This document shows positions 1 through 11,042 of a stretch of DNA of 64,000 nucleotides, piece by piece (position 1 is the stretch's first letter; every line of letters starts with the position of its first letter). Source of the stretch: Balaenoptera acutorostrata (lineage: Eukaryota > Chordata > Mammalia > Artiodactyla > Balaenopteridae); NCBI RefSeq assembly GCF_949987535.1, contig NC_080073.1, positions 29,632,116-29,696,115 of the forward strand, written 5' to 3'. The notes beneath the pieces were generated by a model. The model searched no databases. It worked only from the letters and a program-made list of their open reading frames with translations, and was not told the DNA's origin. The translations under genes and the position numbers were made by a program.

Positions 1-227
1 GAAACATTAGTGGGAAAAACTTCAAGTTAGGGACTCTGCTCATTTTCAGGTATACAGGGATATTCCCAAGTCTCAAGACATAGTTCAACCTTGCTTCTCT
101 TGAATTTGTAAGTCTATATCACACACCACTTTAGGAGAACCTGTGGTTGCCAGAAAATCACTTGATTGTTTTAGTTTCACAGAGGTTCACAATCATGAGT
201 TCCATGTAGTTGAAGTATCTATTATTG

Positions 228-428
228 GAGTCAAAAACCTTCCGTTTGCATCTTGGCTCCCTAACTTATTTGGTGCATGACCTTGGATGTTAATTTTGCC
301 TTGCTAGGTCCCATTTTCCTCACTGCTCGCTTAAATATCAATAATAATACTATTCAAGATGAAAGGAGACGCTTTTAAGAAGTGTCCAGCACAGTTCCTG
401 GCACATAATAACCCTTCAATAACAATTG
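228..428 (+). repeat. MIR SINE fossil
   Basis: The stretch follows the order of the mammal-wide MIR core: a trinucleotide-rich front, a line resembling 'gcatgaccttgg', a 'cccattttcctcactg' stretch, then a tail with 'cagcacagttcctggcacataa' type wording that ends in an ATT-rich string. This order is the sense direction. It is heavily diverged and the front edge is uncertain. No coding content. MIR is an ancient tRNA-derived SINE, long inactive. Confidence 0.5.
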
Positions 429-529
429 CATCCCTGTCAAAGTGTAAGAGATAATCCATCTGAATTTTGCCTTTTATGGGGAACCGGGCCCTAACTAGGC
501 ATTTCTCATGAACTGCAGTCCTTAGTCTA

Positions 530-692
530 CCAATGTCAGAGTGTCTGAGGATGTCTATTAAAATGCAGATTCCTGGGCTTCACATCATCTGATTTAATCA
601 TCAAACTCTGAGGATGTCCTTGGAAATCTACACTTTTAACAAGTTCCCAGATGATTTTGGGGCAGACTAAAGTTTGAGAACCACCAGACCAT
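530..692 (+). repeat. MER5A-like hAT DNA transposon remnant
   Basis: Reads in the order of the MER5A non-autonomous hAT-Charlie element: an 'aaaatgcagattcctgggc' part, a middle with 'tctgaggatg', an 'aacaagttcccagatgat' part, and an end 'agtttgagaaccaccag' that matches the terminal inverted repeat. The left terminus is missing or diverged. Family name is from recall of the consensus; the class is more certain than the exact subfamily. Confidence 0.5.
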
Positions 693-953
693 CAAAATTC
701 TGGTGGCTTTCTATTTTTAAAAATGCTAATAAAGGTTATTCTCCTTTGGAAGCCAGTTAAATATTTTAAACCATATGAGGTTAAGGGTATCTTCTTTATA
801 TGTAACTTAGATTCCTCTGACAATAATTGTAAGATCATGTCCTCTTCTTTTAGCAGAAATGCCATCTTTGACATAATCCTTATAATGTCACCCTCTGAAC
901 TCTTTTATCTTCTCTATTAAATATGTTCTGATAACATCAAGGTTTTTGGATGA

Positions 954-965
954 TAGATGATGTAT
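954..965. repeat. Target-site duplication, left copy (CHR SINE 1)
   Basis: The 12-base string TAGATGATGTAT occurs here and again at 1290-1301, exactly bracketing the SINE. This is the signature of L1-machinery target-primed insertion. Confidence 0.88.
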
Positions 966-1289
966 TACATCTATTTTTTTTTTTAAACTTTGGGTTTGTT
1001 TATTTACTTATTTATTTATTTAATTTTGGCTGTGTTGGGTCTTCATTTCTGTGCGAAGGCTTTCTCTAGTTGCGGCAAGTGGGGGCCACTCTTCATCACG
1101 GTGCACGGGCCTCTCACTATCGCGGCCTCTCTTGTTGCGGAGCACAGGCTCCAGATGCACAGGCTCAGTAATTGTGGCTCACGGGCCCAGTTGCTCCACA
1201 GCATGTGGGATCTTCCCAGACCAGGGCTCGAACCCATGTCCCCTGCATTGGCAGGCAGATTCTCAACCACTGCACCACCTGGGAAGCCC
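966..1289 (-). mobile_element. CHR-type tRNA-derived SINE, copy 1
   Basis: A complete cetartiodactyl CHR SINE lying in reverse. Read on the minus strand it starts at 1289 with the usual 'gggcttcc' head, contains the RNA polymerase III B-box-like GGTTCGAGCC near 1225-1236, runs through the CG-rich body and ends in a TAAA-rich tail followed by a homopolymer at 973-984. It is flanked by a perfect 12-bp target-site duplication at 954-965 and 1290-1301, with about 8 unexplained bases between the left duplicate and the tail. It makes no protein; the open frames of 100 and 75 codons across it are translated SINE. It belongs to the same subtype as the copy at 27.7 kb and has only one 'gttgtggc' module. 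Confidence 0.93.
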
Positions 1290-1556
1290 TAGATGATGTA
1301 TCAATTTAGGAGTGCTTTGTGGAGTTGGTTCTTTGTATTCCTTGATCGAATTTGTTATAGATTCTTAGCTTAGAAGACGGTAATAGAGTCCTTTCTTTTA
1401 GGAAGGAAAACAGTGTTTATTGTCTTGATTATCTAGACTGACTCTAAGTCCTAGATAGTGTTTGAATTTGACACTGATCTTGTCACCAGTCATTTGTAAG
1501 GACATCTATAGCTTCCTTGCCTAATCTCCCAACCTTGTTCATGTACCATGCCCTAG

Positions 1557-1748
1557 ACCAGTTCTCAAAGTATGTTTCCTAGTGCAATGGGATCACTGTC
1601 AGCATCACCTGGGAACTTATTAGAAATGCAGATGATCTGCACAACTCCACAGCTACCGAATCAGATATGTGGAGGAGATGGGGCTTAGCAATCTGGTAAC
1701 AAGCCTTCCCTGGGATTCTGTTGCATGCTCACGTTTGAGAACCAGCTG
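1557..1748 (-). repeat. MER5A-like hAT DNA transposon remnant
   Basis: Shows the MER5A order in reverse complement: 'gaccagttctcaaagt' terminus, 'agcatcacctgggaactt', 'agaaatgcag', 'gaatcaga', a GGGG-rich middle, 'agcaatctggtaacaagcc' and 'cgtttgagaaccagctgg' at the far terminus. Both terminal inverted repeats can be seen. Non-coding and long inactive. Confidence 0.65.
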
Positions 1749-1789
1749 GGTTCTAGAGTTTAGTCTCAGGTCTTTCCTAACCACCTGGT

Positions 1790-2055
1790 CTAAACCTGTC
1801 TCTCCCTAGCCCACCACCTGTCTTGCCAGCCTTTAGCATTATACCCTGTTTGTTTCCTTCATACCCTATCACGATTTGTAGTTACATGTTTATTTCTGTT
1901 TTACTTGAAAGTCGTCTGTTTTCCGAACTAGATCATAAGCTTGGTAATTACTAAAACCATACCTATTTTATTCACCAACATATCCCCTAGCATGTAGCAC
2001 AGTGCCTGGCATGTGGTAGATATTAAATAAGTATTTAAGCAAATGGATGAGTGGA
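1790..2055 (+). repeat. L2 LINE 3' end fossil
   Basis: The end of an L2 in sense direction: 'agatcataagcttggta', 'tatcccctagcatgtagcac', 'agtgcctggcatgtggtaga', then 'ttaaataagtatttaagcaaatgg', matching the known L2 3' terminus in word order. The front part is heavily diverged. No reading frame survives. Confidence 0.62.
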
Positions 2056-2202
2056 TGATCAGTTAATATGAAAGTGACTGAGGTTATATTTCTTCCGATC
2101 TGCATTTTTTTGCTTGTTTGCTTTTTTGTTATTTATGTAGACAACCACACACTACTAGTTTCATAACTAACTTGTAAGCTGTTTACAAGGATAATTTACA
2201 TG

Positions 2203-2205
<3 letters not shown>

Positions 2206-2247
<42 letters not shown>
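2206..2247. repeat. (CA)n microsatellite
   Basis: About 21 uninterrupted CA units. Likely length-polymorphic. Confidence 0.97.
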
Positions 2248-2251
<4 letters not shown>

Positions 2252-2814
2252 CACACTGCTTCCTGCAGCCAACTTGCTCTGCTGCTTTCAAATCCAGTGG
2301 CAATGTCTTTACCACTATAGATGTTTCAGTTTGAGGAGAGAGACAGTGTTCAGTTCACTTAACATGCACTTACTGCGGAAGTAACACGGGCACATCAGGG
2401 CAAGCAGCACTGGAGTTGGCATGGTACTTCTTGACTAAGATTTTTAACTCCATTGGCCTAGAATCGCCAGTGTTCTGAGCCATTCGCATTGTGAAGGTTA
2501 AAATCGGGAAAGCTCTTCCACGGCTCTGCCTTTCTTTTCCTCAGTGTTTCTCTCCCTCTCCCCCTCCCCCGCCACCAGCCCCATGTCTGGCCCTCCCTCT
2601 CTTTAATACCTCACTCCCTCTCACAGTCCTTGAATTTATTAACTCCTTGACGGCTTTTTACCTCTATTTGATAGGTTTCCCCTCTGATTACTCCTTCAGA
2701 TCTTCTCTAAAGGGCTGGTGAAAATCATTCGCTGCGTGTAGGTAGAAGAACTTACAGTCTTCTAGAAGTGGACTCTCTTTTTGCCTTTTATCATCATCAG
2801 CAGCAGGTCTAAGA

Positions 2815-3015
2815 GTTAGGTGTGGATTTGAATCTCAGCTCAGCCCCTTCTTAGGTGAGAAAGCTTGAGTCGGGTTCTTAGCTTCCCTGAGCCAGAGGTT
2901 GCCCACCTGTGAAATGGAGAAAATAACAATTACATCCTGGCATGGCTGTGAGAACGAACGGGGTAAGATTTGCGGATTACCTAGCTCAACACTGGTGCTC
3001 AGTGTATGGTACTCA
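2815..3015 (+). repeat. MIR SINE fossil
   Basis: Sense-direction MIR: 'gtgtggatttgaatctcagctc', 'gagccagaggttgcccacctgtgaaatggag', 'ataacaattacatcctggc', 'gctgtgagaac' and a tail 'ctggtgctcagtg'. These match the tRNA-like head, core and tail in order. A 76-codon open frame just upstream (2491-2721) is a C-rich tract with no family resemblance. Confidence 0.6.
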
Positions 3016-4541
3016 CAATTGAAGTATATTGGGTACAGTTCCCATGATCTTGGGAGAGACTGGGAAGCTACAGAGGGAGGGAGATTTGTAACAGGCCCCA
3101 TTAAAATAAAATTTAAATCATGGCAGGAAGAAAGGAGATGGTGATTGTGAATCTTAGGGACCTAAATATGAAAGTAGTCTTACTTTTCTGCCCTCATACT
3201 CTATTGACAAAAGTACCTGCTAATGGATTATTTGGAATGCAAGCTAATACATGCCCTTATCCCACCTCCTCAGGATTCTTCTCAAATAAATGATAATAAA
3301 CTGCCCTCCTTTTATTTTGATAAACTTTCCAGGCTAAAATCCCGGAAGTGGTGATAACACAGTGAAAAGGCTTTCCTTCAAAATAATAAATATAAAGCTA
3401 CCTTTGTTAAATGTTTAAAACGTGTATTCCAACTTAACTTTCCTAAGGCATCATCCAGGAGTTTTCCAGTGGGAAAACTCAGATTCACATCTTTTTGGGA
3501 ATCGTTATCACTAGAGATTTCAGCATTGTCAAATGAATCCAGCTCAAATATATTCATGGTGGGACATTTATATCTTTTATATTTTACCCAAAATTATATA
3601 ATGTGTGAGGTTTCTTGAAAACATTATCTTTTTCATAATGATGGTCTGGCGCATTTTTTGTGAGCTGATCTAAAACATGATTTTTAAGTTTTTACCTTGC
3701 CAGTCACAAACCAACATCCTCCCTGTCATTTGCATTATGTGGAAAATAAACAACATTTAGCTGGAAAGACACAATCCAGAAAGATCAGCCAATACATCAC
3801 CAGTAGGTCCAGAATTACAATATACATAGTAATTAGCAGTGGCTGTATGAACCCTTCAATCTTTGGCACTTCCTCAGTGTTTTCATAAATGGCTCCGTTC
3901 CTTGGTAGTCTGTACTCCCCAGTATAGTAGTAGGATTATTGTCCTTCTGGACACATTAAGTGGATTATTTTCTTAGAGGAGAAGAGGTTATGAAAAGTAA
4001 TGTGCCATTTTTTCCCCCTGAGCAGATGCTGGTTTCTTTGATAATTTCCAATTTGAAATAAGAAATAAGATAAGCTTTCCTTCTTTACAGGGAGGCAAAA
4101 TGTCTCACCGAATAGACTGGAGAAAACCAATTCATTTAAGAACTAATTTAAGAATTTCCTGATTGGTGAAGAATATTGACATCAGAATCTTGTAATCCAC
4201 GTTACTTTGGAACTAAGATCCTTGTACATTGGTGCAGGTGGAAGTCCTTTATGTGTATATAACATATGTAACAAAGTCTTAGATACATGTATGAGGGGTT
4301 AATGTTTTCCCCAGCTCCTCTCTTCGACTATTTAAGTTTCCCTGTCTGCCTCAGGATCCCAGAATTATTGGTCAACAGGAAGGTAGATGTATTTTGCAAA
4401 GACTAAAACTTTAAACTTTTTGTCTTTTTACTCCATATAGGAATAAGGAAGCTCTTGGATTGCAATGTGTGTTTTCAGGGAGTCACTAAATAAGCAGAAT
4501 GCTTACGAGAAGAGAAGCAAGCCTATATATATCTCTCTCGC
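3016..4541. other. Unassigned non-coding sequence
   Basis: AT-rich sequence in which I recognise no gene or repeat. Short open frames at 3697-3888 (plus) and 3936-4130 (minus) have no recognisable domain and are the length expected by chance. Confidence 0.6.
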
Positions 4542-4542
4542 T

Positions 4543-4577
<35 letters not shown>
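4542..4577. repeat. (CA)n/(TA)n microsatellite
   Basis: About 14 CA units followed by a short TA run; a CT-rich stretch lies just before it. Confidence 0.92.
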
Positions 4578-6239
4578 AACTTCTTAAATAACATTTAAAA
4601 ATTCATCTTCTGTCCTATTCAATAGTTTTCCAGGAAAATTACTTAACTCATTAACTCTCTTGCATTTATAAAATAAAATGAAGGGTATACTGCTCATCCT
4701 ACATATGAAAATTCAATTCTGATTTTTAATACAATGCTGTGAAAAGTGACTAGTATATATTTTAAGTAGTTATCCATAAGGTGTTATCTACTTATGTCGA
4801 TTATTTTCAAAGTGAAAAAAGCAGTTTGAACGCATTATAATTTTATCTTTTGCCAATTAAAATATTTAAAATCATTTCTTGCAGTACTTTTATCCACAGT
4901 CAGACCTTGTGAGAATCTATTGATAATTGCTTGGTTAGAATGAAATTAACCTGCATCAGTCTTGTAACTAAAACGCCCACTATAACCAGCTGATTTTTCT
5001 TCCTTTCTACTCTTTTGAGGTAGGCTTTCTCTTCTTCATACTCTGAATTCTAGAGAGGCTAACAAATATTCAAAATTACCTCCCATCTTTTACCGTCTGG
5101 GTAAATACTCACTTATTTCTGTTTTCTTCTTACTGGTGAATAGTCTCACCTAGATGGGACAGAAGTGCTTAAGATCTACTTGCCTCTCTCTCTAGATACA
5201 GCTACTAAACAGCTGCATCAAAACCTGACATTACTTTTCCTATTTAATTTTACCTATGCATTCAGCTAAACAATAACAGATTCTTAGTATTCTGAATTAT
5301 CCTCTGTTTTGCTTCTATTCCCATAAATTTGTACTTCTTGTCAGAATTATTAAGCATTAAAATGCATTAATGTTGTTTAAGTGTTGTGTTTGCTCGATTT
5401 TCTCATTATTTAGAGTTGAACACTTTTTAAAGTTGGAAGCTTTTTTATCTTGCTTTGTCTATGTTACCCTATAAGATTTTAAGCAGATGAGTTGCATACC
5501 TGTTTGCTTTTTGAAACACAATAAATATTCCTCATACTTCTTTAGAGATACATCCAGGAGAAAAACTAAAGTAGTTTAGTGTTACATAGGAATACTTAGG
5601 ATTGCTAAACAAGTTGCATTATTGTGAAAAATGAAGATTTTGTGTTGTTATGATGATAATCTGTTTCTTTCTTATTTATTTTAATTGCAAAATAACTTGC
5701 TCCCAAGGAAGGATGAGTTTAGATGTATTACTGAAAGCAAGAACATGTTCTGCTTTTTAAAACAGCTTGAGTAAATTATAACTAGATCATTGAGGTCTCA
5801 TTCAGTGGTTATTACAGGATTAGGTGGCAAAGCTAACTTCCTATGGAACAAGAAATAATACAAACATTCCAACAAATGTAGTTTCTCATTATAAACCTCC
5901 AGAGTCCAAGGTTACAGATTGACTGTTATTTGTTAAAGCAAATCTTTCAGTTTGTACATAGATAATTGCCACCTTCAGTAAACTGAATTATGCAAATATT
6001 CAACTTGATGAGAACTTGAAAAGTACAAATTTGTCTTAAATTTGCCTTGCTTTAGACCACGTCTTTCTCTCTAAACAAAGGATTCTGATTACTCTAGGAC
6101 TTAATATTTGCAATAGCCCTTGGGTCAACAATTTCTCTACCTATTTTTTCACTAACTGCTCTGAAATTAATGGCCAGTGCTTTTAATTATAATTTTAATC
6201 AAGGCAGACTAAAAGAACTTGGAACTTATGATTTAATTT
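4578..6239. other. Unassigned AT-rich sequence
   Basis: No open frame of useful length and no repeat I can name. It contains a polypyrimidine patch near 5015-5040 and ordinary AT-rich DNA. May hide old, decayed repeats. Confidence 0.55.
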
Positions 6240-6324
6240 TCCAATATGTGCTATCATATTTAATCTTTATAGGAATCCAGTGAGGTAGATATTCCTCTGT
6301 TGTACAAAGGAGGAAATGGAGGCT

Positions 6325-6350
6325 CTTAGTGTGTCAAAGGACACACTAAG
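6325..6350. repeat. Perfect 11-bp inverted repeat (hairpin)
   Basis: CTTAGTGTGTC at 6325-6335 is the exact reverse complement of 6340-6350, with a 4-base AAAG loop. It lies inside the MIR fossil just before the CHR SINE insertion. It has no T tract and no gene beside it, so a terminator role has no meaning here. Confidence 0.85.
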
Positions 6351-6376
6351 GAATTGGCAGAAGCCACCCAACTCTT

Positions 6377-6732
6377 TTTTATTTTAATTTATTTTTGGCT
6401 GCATTGGGTCTTCGTTGCTACACGCGGGCTTCTTCTAGTTGTGGCGAGCGGCGGCTACTCTTCGTTGCGGTGCGCGGGCTTCTCACTGTGGTGGCTTCTC
6501 TTGTTGCGGAGCACAGGCTCTAGGCGCGTGGGCTTCAGTAGTTGTGGCTTGTGGGCTCTAGAGCGCAGGCTCAGTAGTTGTGGCTCGTGGGCTCTAGAGC
6601 GCAGGCTCAGAAGTTGTGGCGCACGGGCTTAGTTGCTCCACAGCATGTGGGATCTTCCCGGAGCAGGGCTCGAACCCGTGTCCCCTGCATTGGCAGGTGG
6701 ATTCTCAACCACTGTGCCACCAGGGAAGCCCC
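6377..6732 (-). mobile_element. CHR-type SINE, copy 2, with expanded internal module
   Basis: Complete CHR SINE in reverse: 'gggcttccctggtggcaca' head at 6732, B-box-like GGTTCGAGCC near 6665-6675, CG-rich body, and a TAAAAT-type tail at the left. It is flanked by a 15-bp target duplication with one mismatch (6362-6376 and 6733-6747). Unlike copies 1 and 3 it carries three 'gttgtggc' modules: a 36-bp unit at 6537-6572 is repeated almost perfectly at 6573-6608 and a third partial unit follows from 6609. Open frames across it repeat the same short peptide for this reason and are not genes. Confidence 0.93.
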
Positions 6733-6815
6733 AGCCACACAACTCTTAAGCTACAGTGTTGAGGTTTGAGCCCAGAGAGTATGACTCCAGACCTAAGACC
6801 AATGGACTTAGTCTC

Positions 6816-9344
6816 AGTGCTGTATAGCTCCATGTTATCATCTGCTAAAGGACATGCATTCTTTAATCTATGGCAGGTAACTCTTCTAAATACTCTCAGG
6901 AAAGCCATTTAGGAGCATTTAAAAAAAAAGTCCACCCCCAACAGTGGGAATTGATCTTTCCTTTGAGGGCAGGTGCCAAGATAGAACTGCATCAATACCA
7001 AAGTTTTGATACTAATACTAATATTTTTAAAACACTAATATTTTTTCCAATTTCTGCAGTGTCTACTGTACCATTAGCTCTTAGGAAATACCAAATTGGA
7101 AAGTAGATGGCATGCTTGGCCTAAAATACAGACCTTCATTTTCTTTTGCCAGTTATTCCTAGTCTAAACCCTCAGCGCCCCTTTTTCCTCCCTGACTTGT
7201 CTCTCTTCATCTCCCTTATTTCAGTCTTCCCGTGACTTTTCTGTGACCTTTTTGCTTTCCTCTTTTTCCTCACTTTCTGTCATCTATCTTTAAAGATCCC
7301 CAAATCTCATTCTCTTTGTTCATTTCTTTTGACTGTGATTTCTTGCTACGTTGGATTTCACATGTAGTGAACTTCTGGGATATCTGTATTCTTAAATGTT
7401 ATGGATGCAGGTAGCTGTTCTAGGGGATGCCTGGTAGGCAAATATGGATTGAGAGTTGGGGGAGGGGTCCTAGGATGGGATTTATTTAGAACTAAATGTT
7501 CAGGTCTAAGTCTGGAAGCCCAGTTTAACCCCAGTTTTCGGCTCAAGTCTCAGTTGAGGAAGTATGTTGAAACTCGACATCATGTCCAATTTGTTCAGTG
7601 AGCTTAACTGTTATAGGCTATGATGTTGCCAGTGCAGCTTATCTGAAATGAGTGTTTACAGAATAAATGTGCTTGAGTATGTCTTTATATATTTGTATAT
7701 ATAAACTTGCCTATGTTTTCAAAAAGTTACTTGATAGGTACTGATGGAAGAAACTTGAAAAAAAGTTCTCTTAGATACTTTCAAAATGAGGCATTTACTG
7801 TCTTCAATAGAACCTTTGTTTAGTATGTAACTGATACTTGAAAATTTAAATATAGCTTTCACTGTGAGTGGCTTCAACAAGTCCTGGTAATGGTTGTATG
7901 AAACTCTTCTTTATGGATCAACAATTCATCAAAGGGAAAAGAAACGTAGAAGTATTGTTAAAATATATATGTGTGTATGTGGTTATTTATGTGTATTTAC
8001 AAATATTTAAATACGTATCTTACCCTTGAGTATTGTCTAAACGTGGAGCATGAGTCCTTCTTAATAAGTGTCTGATCTAGATAAATTTCACAGTATTCAA
8101 AAAGATTTGATCACTTGCTTATGGTTTCAAGTAGCCTGATCTGTAGGAAACTTTGTAGTAGCAACCTTCTTGGTTTACTAAGCATCTCTAATTGTTAGGC
8201 TTCCTCAACGTTTTCTTGTTTCACAGACCTATGAACTGAGGCACAAGGTGGGTAACAGGTTAAATGAAGGAGAAACAGCAGAAGTATCATACCCTGAATC
8301 TACATCTGCACATATCAGTAGAATTTTGTAATGTCCTAAGTAATCCAGTATTTTTACCAGTAACAGTTAGCAATGCCTTGGTTTTAAGCAAACAGAAGTA
8401 GATTTTAGTTAGTTTAAGGAAAAAATGAATTTATTGACAGTCTCTTGGGTAGTTCACTGTACAGGTTGTAGGAGATTGGAGAATGAGACTTGGGAATGGA
8501 CAGGACACAGGGTAGAAGTGTGGTTATAGATAGCAAGAGCTACTTGACAGTTTTATGAGAACAGCCCTATTGGAAGCAAAAATTTCCAGTTCTTTTGAGT
8601 CTTTTGGTTACCATAATCAAGATTCAGGTTTCAAAGAGAGAGTATCCAATTGGCATAAATTGGGAAATGGGCCCAATCTTGGCAAGGGCACATCTTATTG
8701 ACAAGAGTGGAGAAGATGATTTGGGGATGTGATTATTAAAAAGCCATGGAATGGTTGGGCTGCTGGAAATAAAAATCTAGTGTATAATTTCCCATCCTTC
8801 TTTAGAATTTGGCATCTCCACAAAATCTGACAATGACTTTAAAGTGAAAGCACGTATTGAGATTGATCTTTACATGAAAATGATTAACTTGATCCACAAA
8901 ATGTACAGTAAAAGCAAACAATAAAGAAAGGAAACTAATAAAGGAAATTGATTTATTTGAAGTGCCATGTGTCTTTTTCACTTTCCTGCATATAGCAGGA
9001 CCGAATTAGTGGCAGCCTTGGCTCCAGTGGTCTGCCGGGCCAGCAGAAATAGGTTTCAACCATGCCTCGTTTGATTGTATTTTGTCTGAATCGAAGGACA
9101 GAACAGCTTTGAGTTGGCCTGTGAGATGACCTCGTTTTGAAGATCAGGAAATTTTTAGAGAAAAGTATTCTTAATGGAAAAAGAGGAATTTAATTTACGG
9201 TTTTGAGCATTGTGTTCTGATAAACATTTTTATGTCTTATATATGTGCCTGTGCTTGTGACCATTTTACAAACAGTCATTCATCAACATTTATCAATCCA
9301 CTAAGTGTTTTTTGAGCACTGGGGGATATGCAATTATTATACCA
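6816..9344. other. Unassigned sequence with pyrimidine-rich and possible old-repeat patches
   Basis: No gene recognised. 7130-7330 is strongly pyrimidine-rich. 8400-8800 reads like a decayed mammal-wide interspersed repeat ('gaatttattgacag' front, 'gggcccaatcttggcaaggg' later), but I cannot name it. 9280-9344 has an L2-like 'tttattgagcac' type phrase in reverse orientation, cut by the L1 that follows. Confidence 0.5.
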
Positions 9345-9762
9345 ATTTTTTTTTAACATCTTTATTGGAGTGTAATTGCTTTACAATGCTGTTTCAGTTT
9401 CTGCTGTATAACAAAGTGAATCAGCTATATGTGTACATATATCCCCATATCCCCTCCCTCTTGAGCCTCCCTCCCACCCTCCCTATCCCACCCCTCTAGG
9501 TGGTCACAAAGCACTGAGCTGATCTCTCTGTGCTCTGCAGCTGCTTCCCACTAGCTAGCTATTTTACATTTGGTAGTGTATATATATCAGTGCTACTCTT
9601 TCACTTCATCCTAGCTTAGCCTTCCCCCTCCCTGTGTCCTCAAGTCCATTCTCTACATCTGCATCTTTATTCCTGTCCTGCCCTTAGGTTCATCAGAAGC
9701 ATTTTTTTTAGATTCCATATATATATATGTTAGCATATGATATTTGTTTTTCTCTTTTTAAT
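9345..9762 (-). mobile_element. Young L1, 3' UTR and tail (5'-truncated copy, part 1)
   Basis: Read on the minus strand this is the 3' UTR of the same L1 family as the two full-length copies further on: poly-A tail (T run 9345-9354), then the 'caataaagatgt' type end, CCTAGAGGGGTGGGA block and C-rich segment in the same order as at 16.85-17.2 kb and 32.5-32.9 kb. Collinearity stops at 9758-9762, in the middle of the 3' UTR/ORF2 boundary. No target duplication is evident at the outer edges. Confidence 0.9.
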
Positions 9763-10034
9763 TATTTTTTTTGGAGTATAGTTGACTTACAATGTTGTGT
9801 TAGTTTCTGCTGTACAGCAAAGTGAATCAGTTATACATATACATGTATCCATTCTTTTTTAGCTTCTATTCCTGTTTAGGTCATTACACAGTATTTAGTA
9901 GCATTCCCTTTGCTATACAGAAGGTTCATTTTTTTTTCTTTTTTATTTATTCATGGTGGTGGGATGAATTGGGAGATTGGGATTGACATATATACACTAA
10001 TATGTATAAAATAGATAACTAATAAGAACCTGCT
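9763..10034. mobile_element. Short L1 3'-end insert with 5' inversion
   Basis: A different L1 3' end. The first part (about 9765-9928) is antisense and shows the 'ggagtatagttgacttaca' end and 'gctatacag'. After a T-rich junction, the second part (about 9950-10035) is sense: 'gggatgaattgggagattgg' to 'aataagaacctgctg'. The sense part ends where the antisense part began in the L1 consensus, which is the product expected of twin priming. It sits between host-L1 bases that are about 400 bp apart in the full-length copies, so host sequence was lost. Confidence 0.8.
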
Positions 10035-11042
10035 GTTTGTAGATTTTTTTCATGATGGCCTTTCTGACCAGTGTGAGGTGATACTTCATTGTGTGTTTGA
10101 TTTGTATTTCTCTAATGATTAGTGATGTTGAGCATCCTTTCATGTGTTTGTGGGCAATCTGTATATCTTCTTTGGAGAAATGACTGTTTAGGTCTTCTGC
10201 CTATTTTTGGATTGGGTTGTTTGTTTTTTTGATATTGAACTGCATGAGCTGCTTGTATATTTTAGAGATTAATCCTTTGTCTGGTGATTTGTTTGCAAAT
10301 ATTTTCTCCCCTTCTGAGGGTTGTCTTTTGGTCTTGTTTATGGTTTCCTTTGCTGTGCAAAAGCTTTTAAGTTTCATTAGGTCCCATTTGTTTATTTTTG
10401 CTTTTATTTCCATTTCTCCAGGAGCTGGGTCAAAAAGGATCTTGCTGTGATTTATGTCATAGAGTATTCTGCCTATGTTTTCCTCTAAGAGTTTGATAGT
10501 GTCTGGCCTTACATTTAGGTCTTTAATCCATTTTGAGTTTATTTTTGTGTATGGTGTTAGGGAGTGTTCTAATTTCATTCTTTTACATGTAGCTGTCCAG
10601 TTTTCCCAGCACCACTTATTGAAGAGGCTGTCTTTTCTCCATTGTATATTCTTGCCTTCTTTGTCAAAGATAATGTGACCATATGTGCGTGGGTTTATCT
10701 CTGGGCTTTCTATCCTGTTCCATTGATCTATATTTCTGTTTTTGTGCCAGTATCATACTGTCTTGATTACTGTAGCTTTGTAGTATACTCTGAAGTCAGG
10801 GAGCTGATTCCTCCGTTTATTCTTTCTTAAGATTGCTTTGGCTATTGAGGGTCTTTTGTGTTTCCATACAAAGTGTGAAATTTTTTGTTCTAGTTCTGTG
10901 AAATATGCCATTGGTAGTTTGAGAGGGATTGCATTGAATCTGTAGATTGCTTTGGATAGTATAGTCATTCTCACAATGTTGATTCTTCCAATGCAAGAAC
11001 ACAGTATATCTCTCTATCTGTTTGTAACATCTTTAATTTCTT
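10035..11042 (-). pseudogene. Young L1 ORF2 3' portion (5'-truncated copy, part 2)
   Basis: On the minus strand this encodes pieces of the C-terminal half of L1 ORF2p, after the reverse-transcriptase core. One open piece, 10201-10578, holds the '[21 protein letters not shown]' type region; another is at 10753-10974. The match to the full-length copies ends near 11042, where the element is 5'-truncated. Frameshifts and stops prevent any full product. The plus-strand open frames over it are shadows. Confidence 0.9.

Larger units (their letters stand above)
6240..6815 (-). repeat. MIR SINE fossil split by a CHR SINE
   Basis: MIR words in reverse order: 'aatctttataggaatccagtgaggtagatatt', 'tacaaaggaggaaatggaggc', then, after the inserted SINE at 6377-6732, 'aactcttaagctacagtgttgaggtttgagcccag'. 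The two halves join naturally when the SINE and one target duplicate are removed, so the MIR was present first. Confidence 0.55.

Noticed and set aside
1225..1236. B-box-like sequences suggesting tRNA genes in the three CHR SINEs
   Set aside because: They belong to the tRNA-derived heads of the SINEs; no cloverleaf gene of normal length stands alone.
990..1296. 100- and 81-codon plus-strand frames and a 75-codon minus frame
   Set aside because: All three lie inside CHR SINE copy 1 and read the same SINE in different frames.
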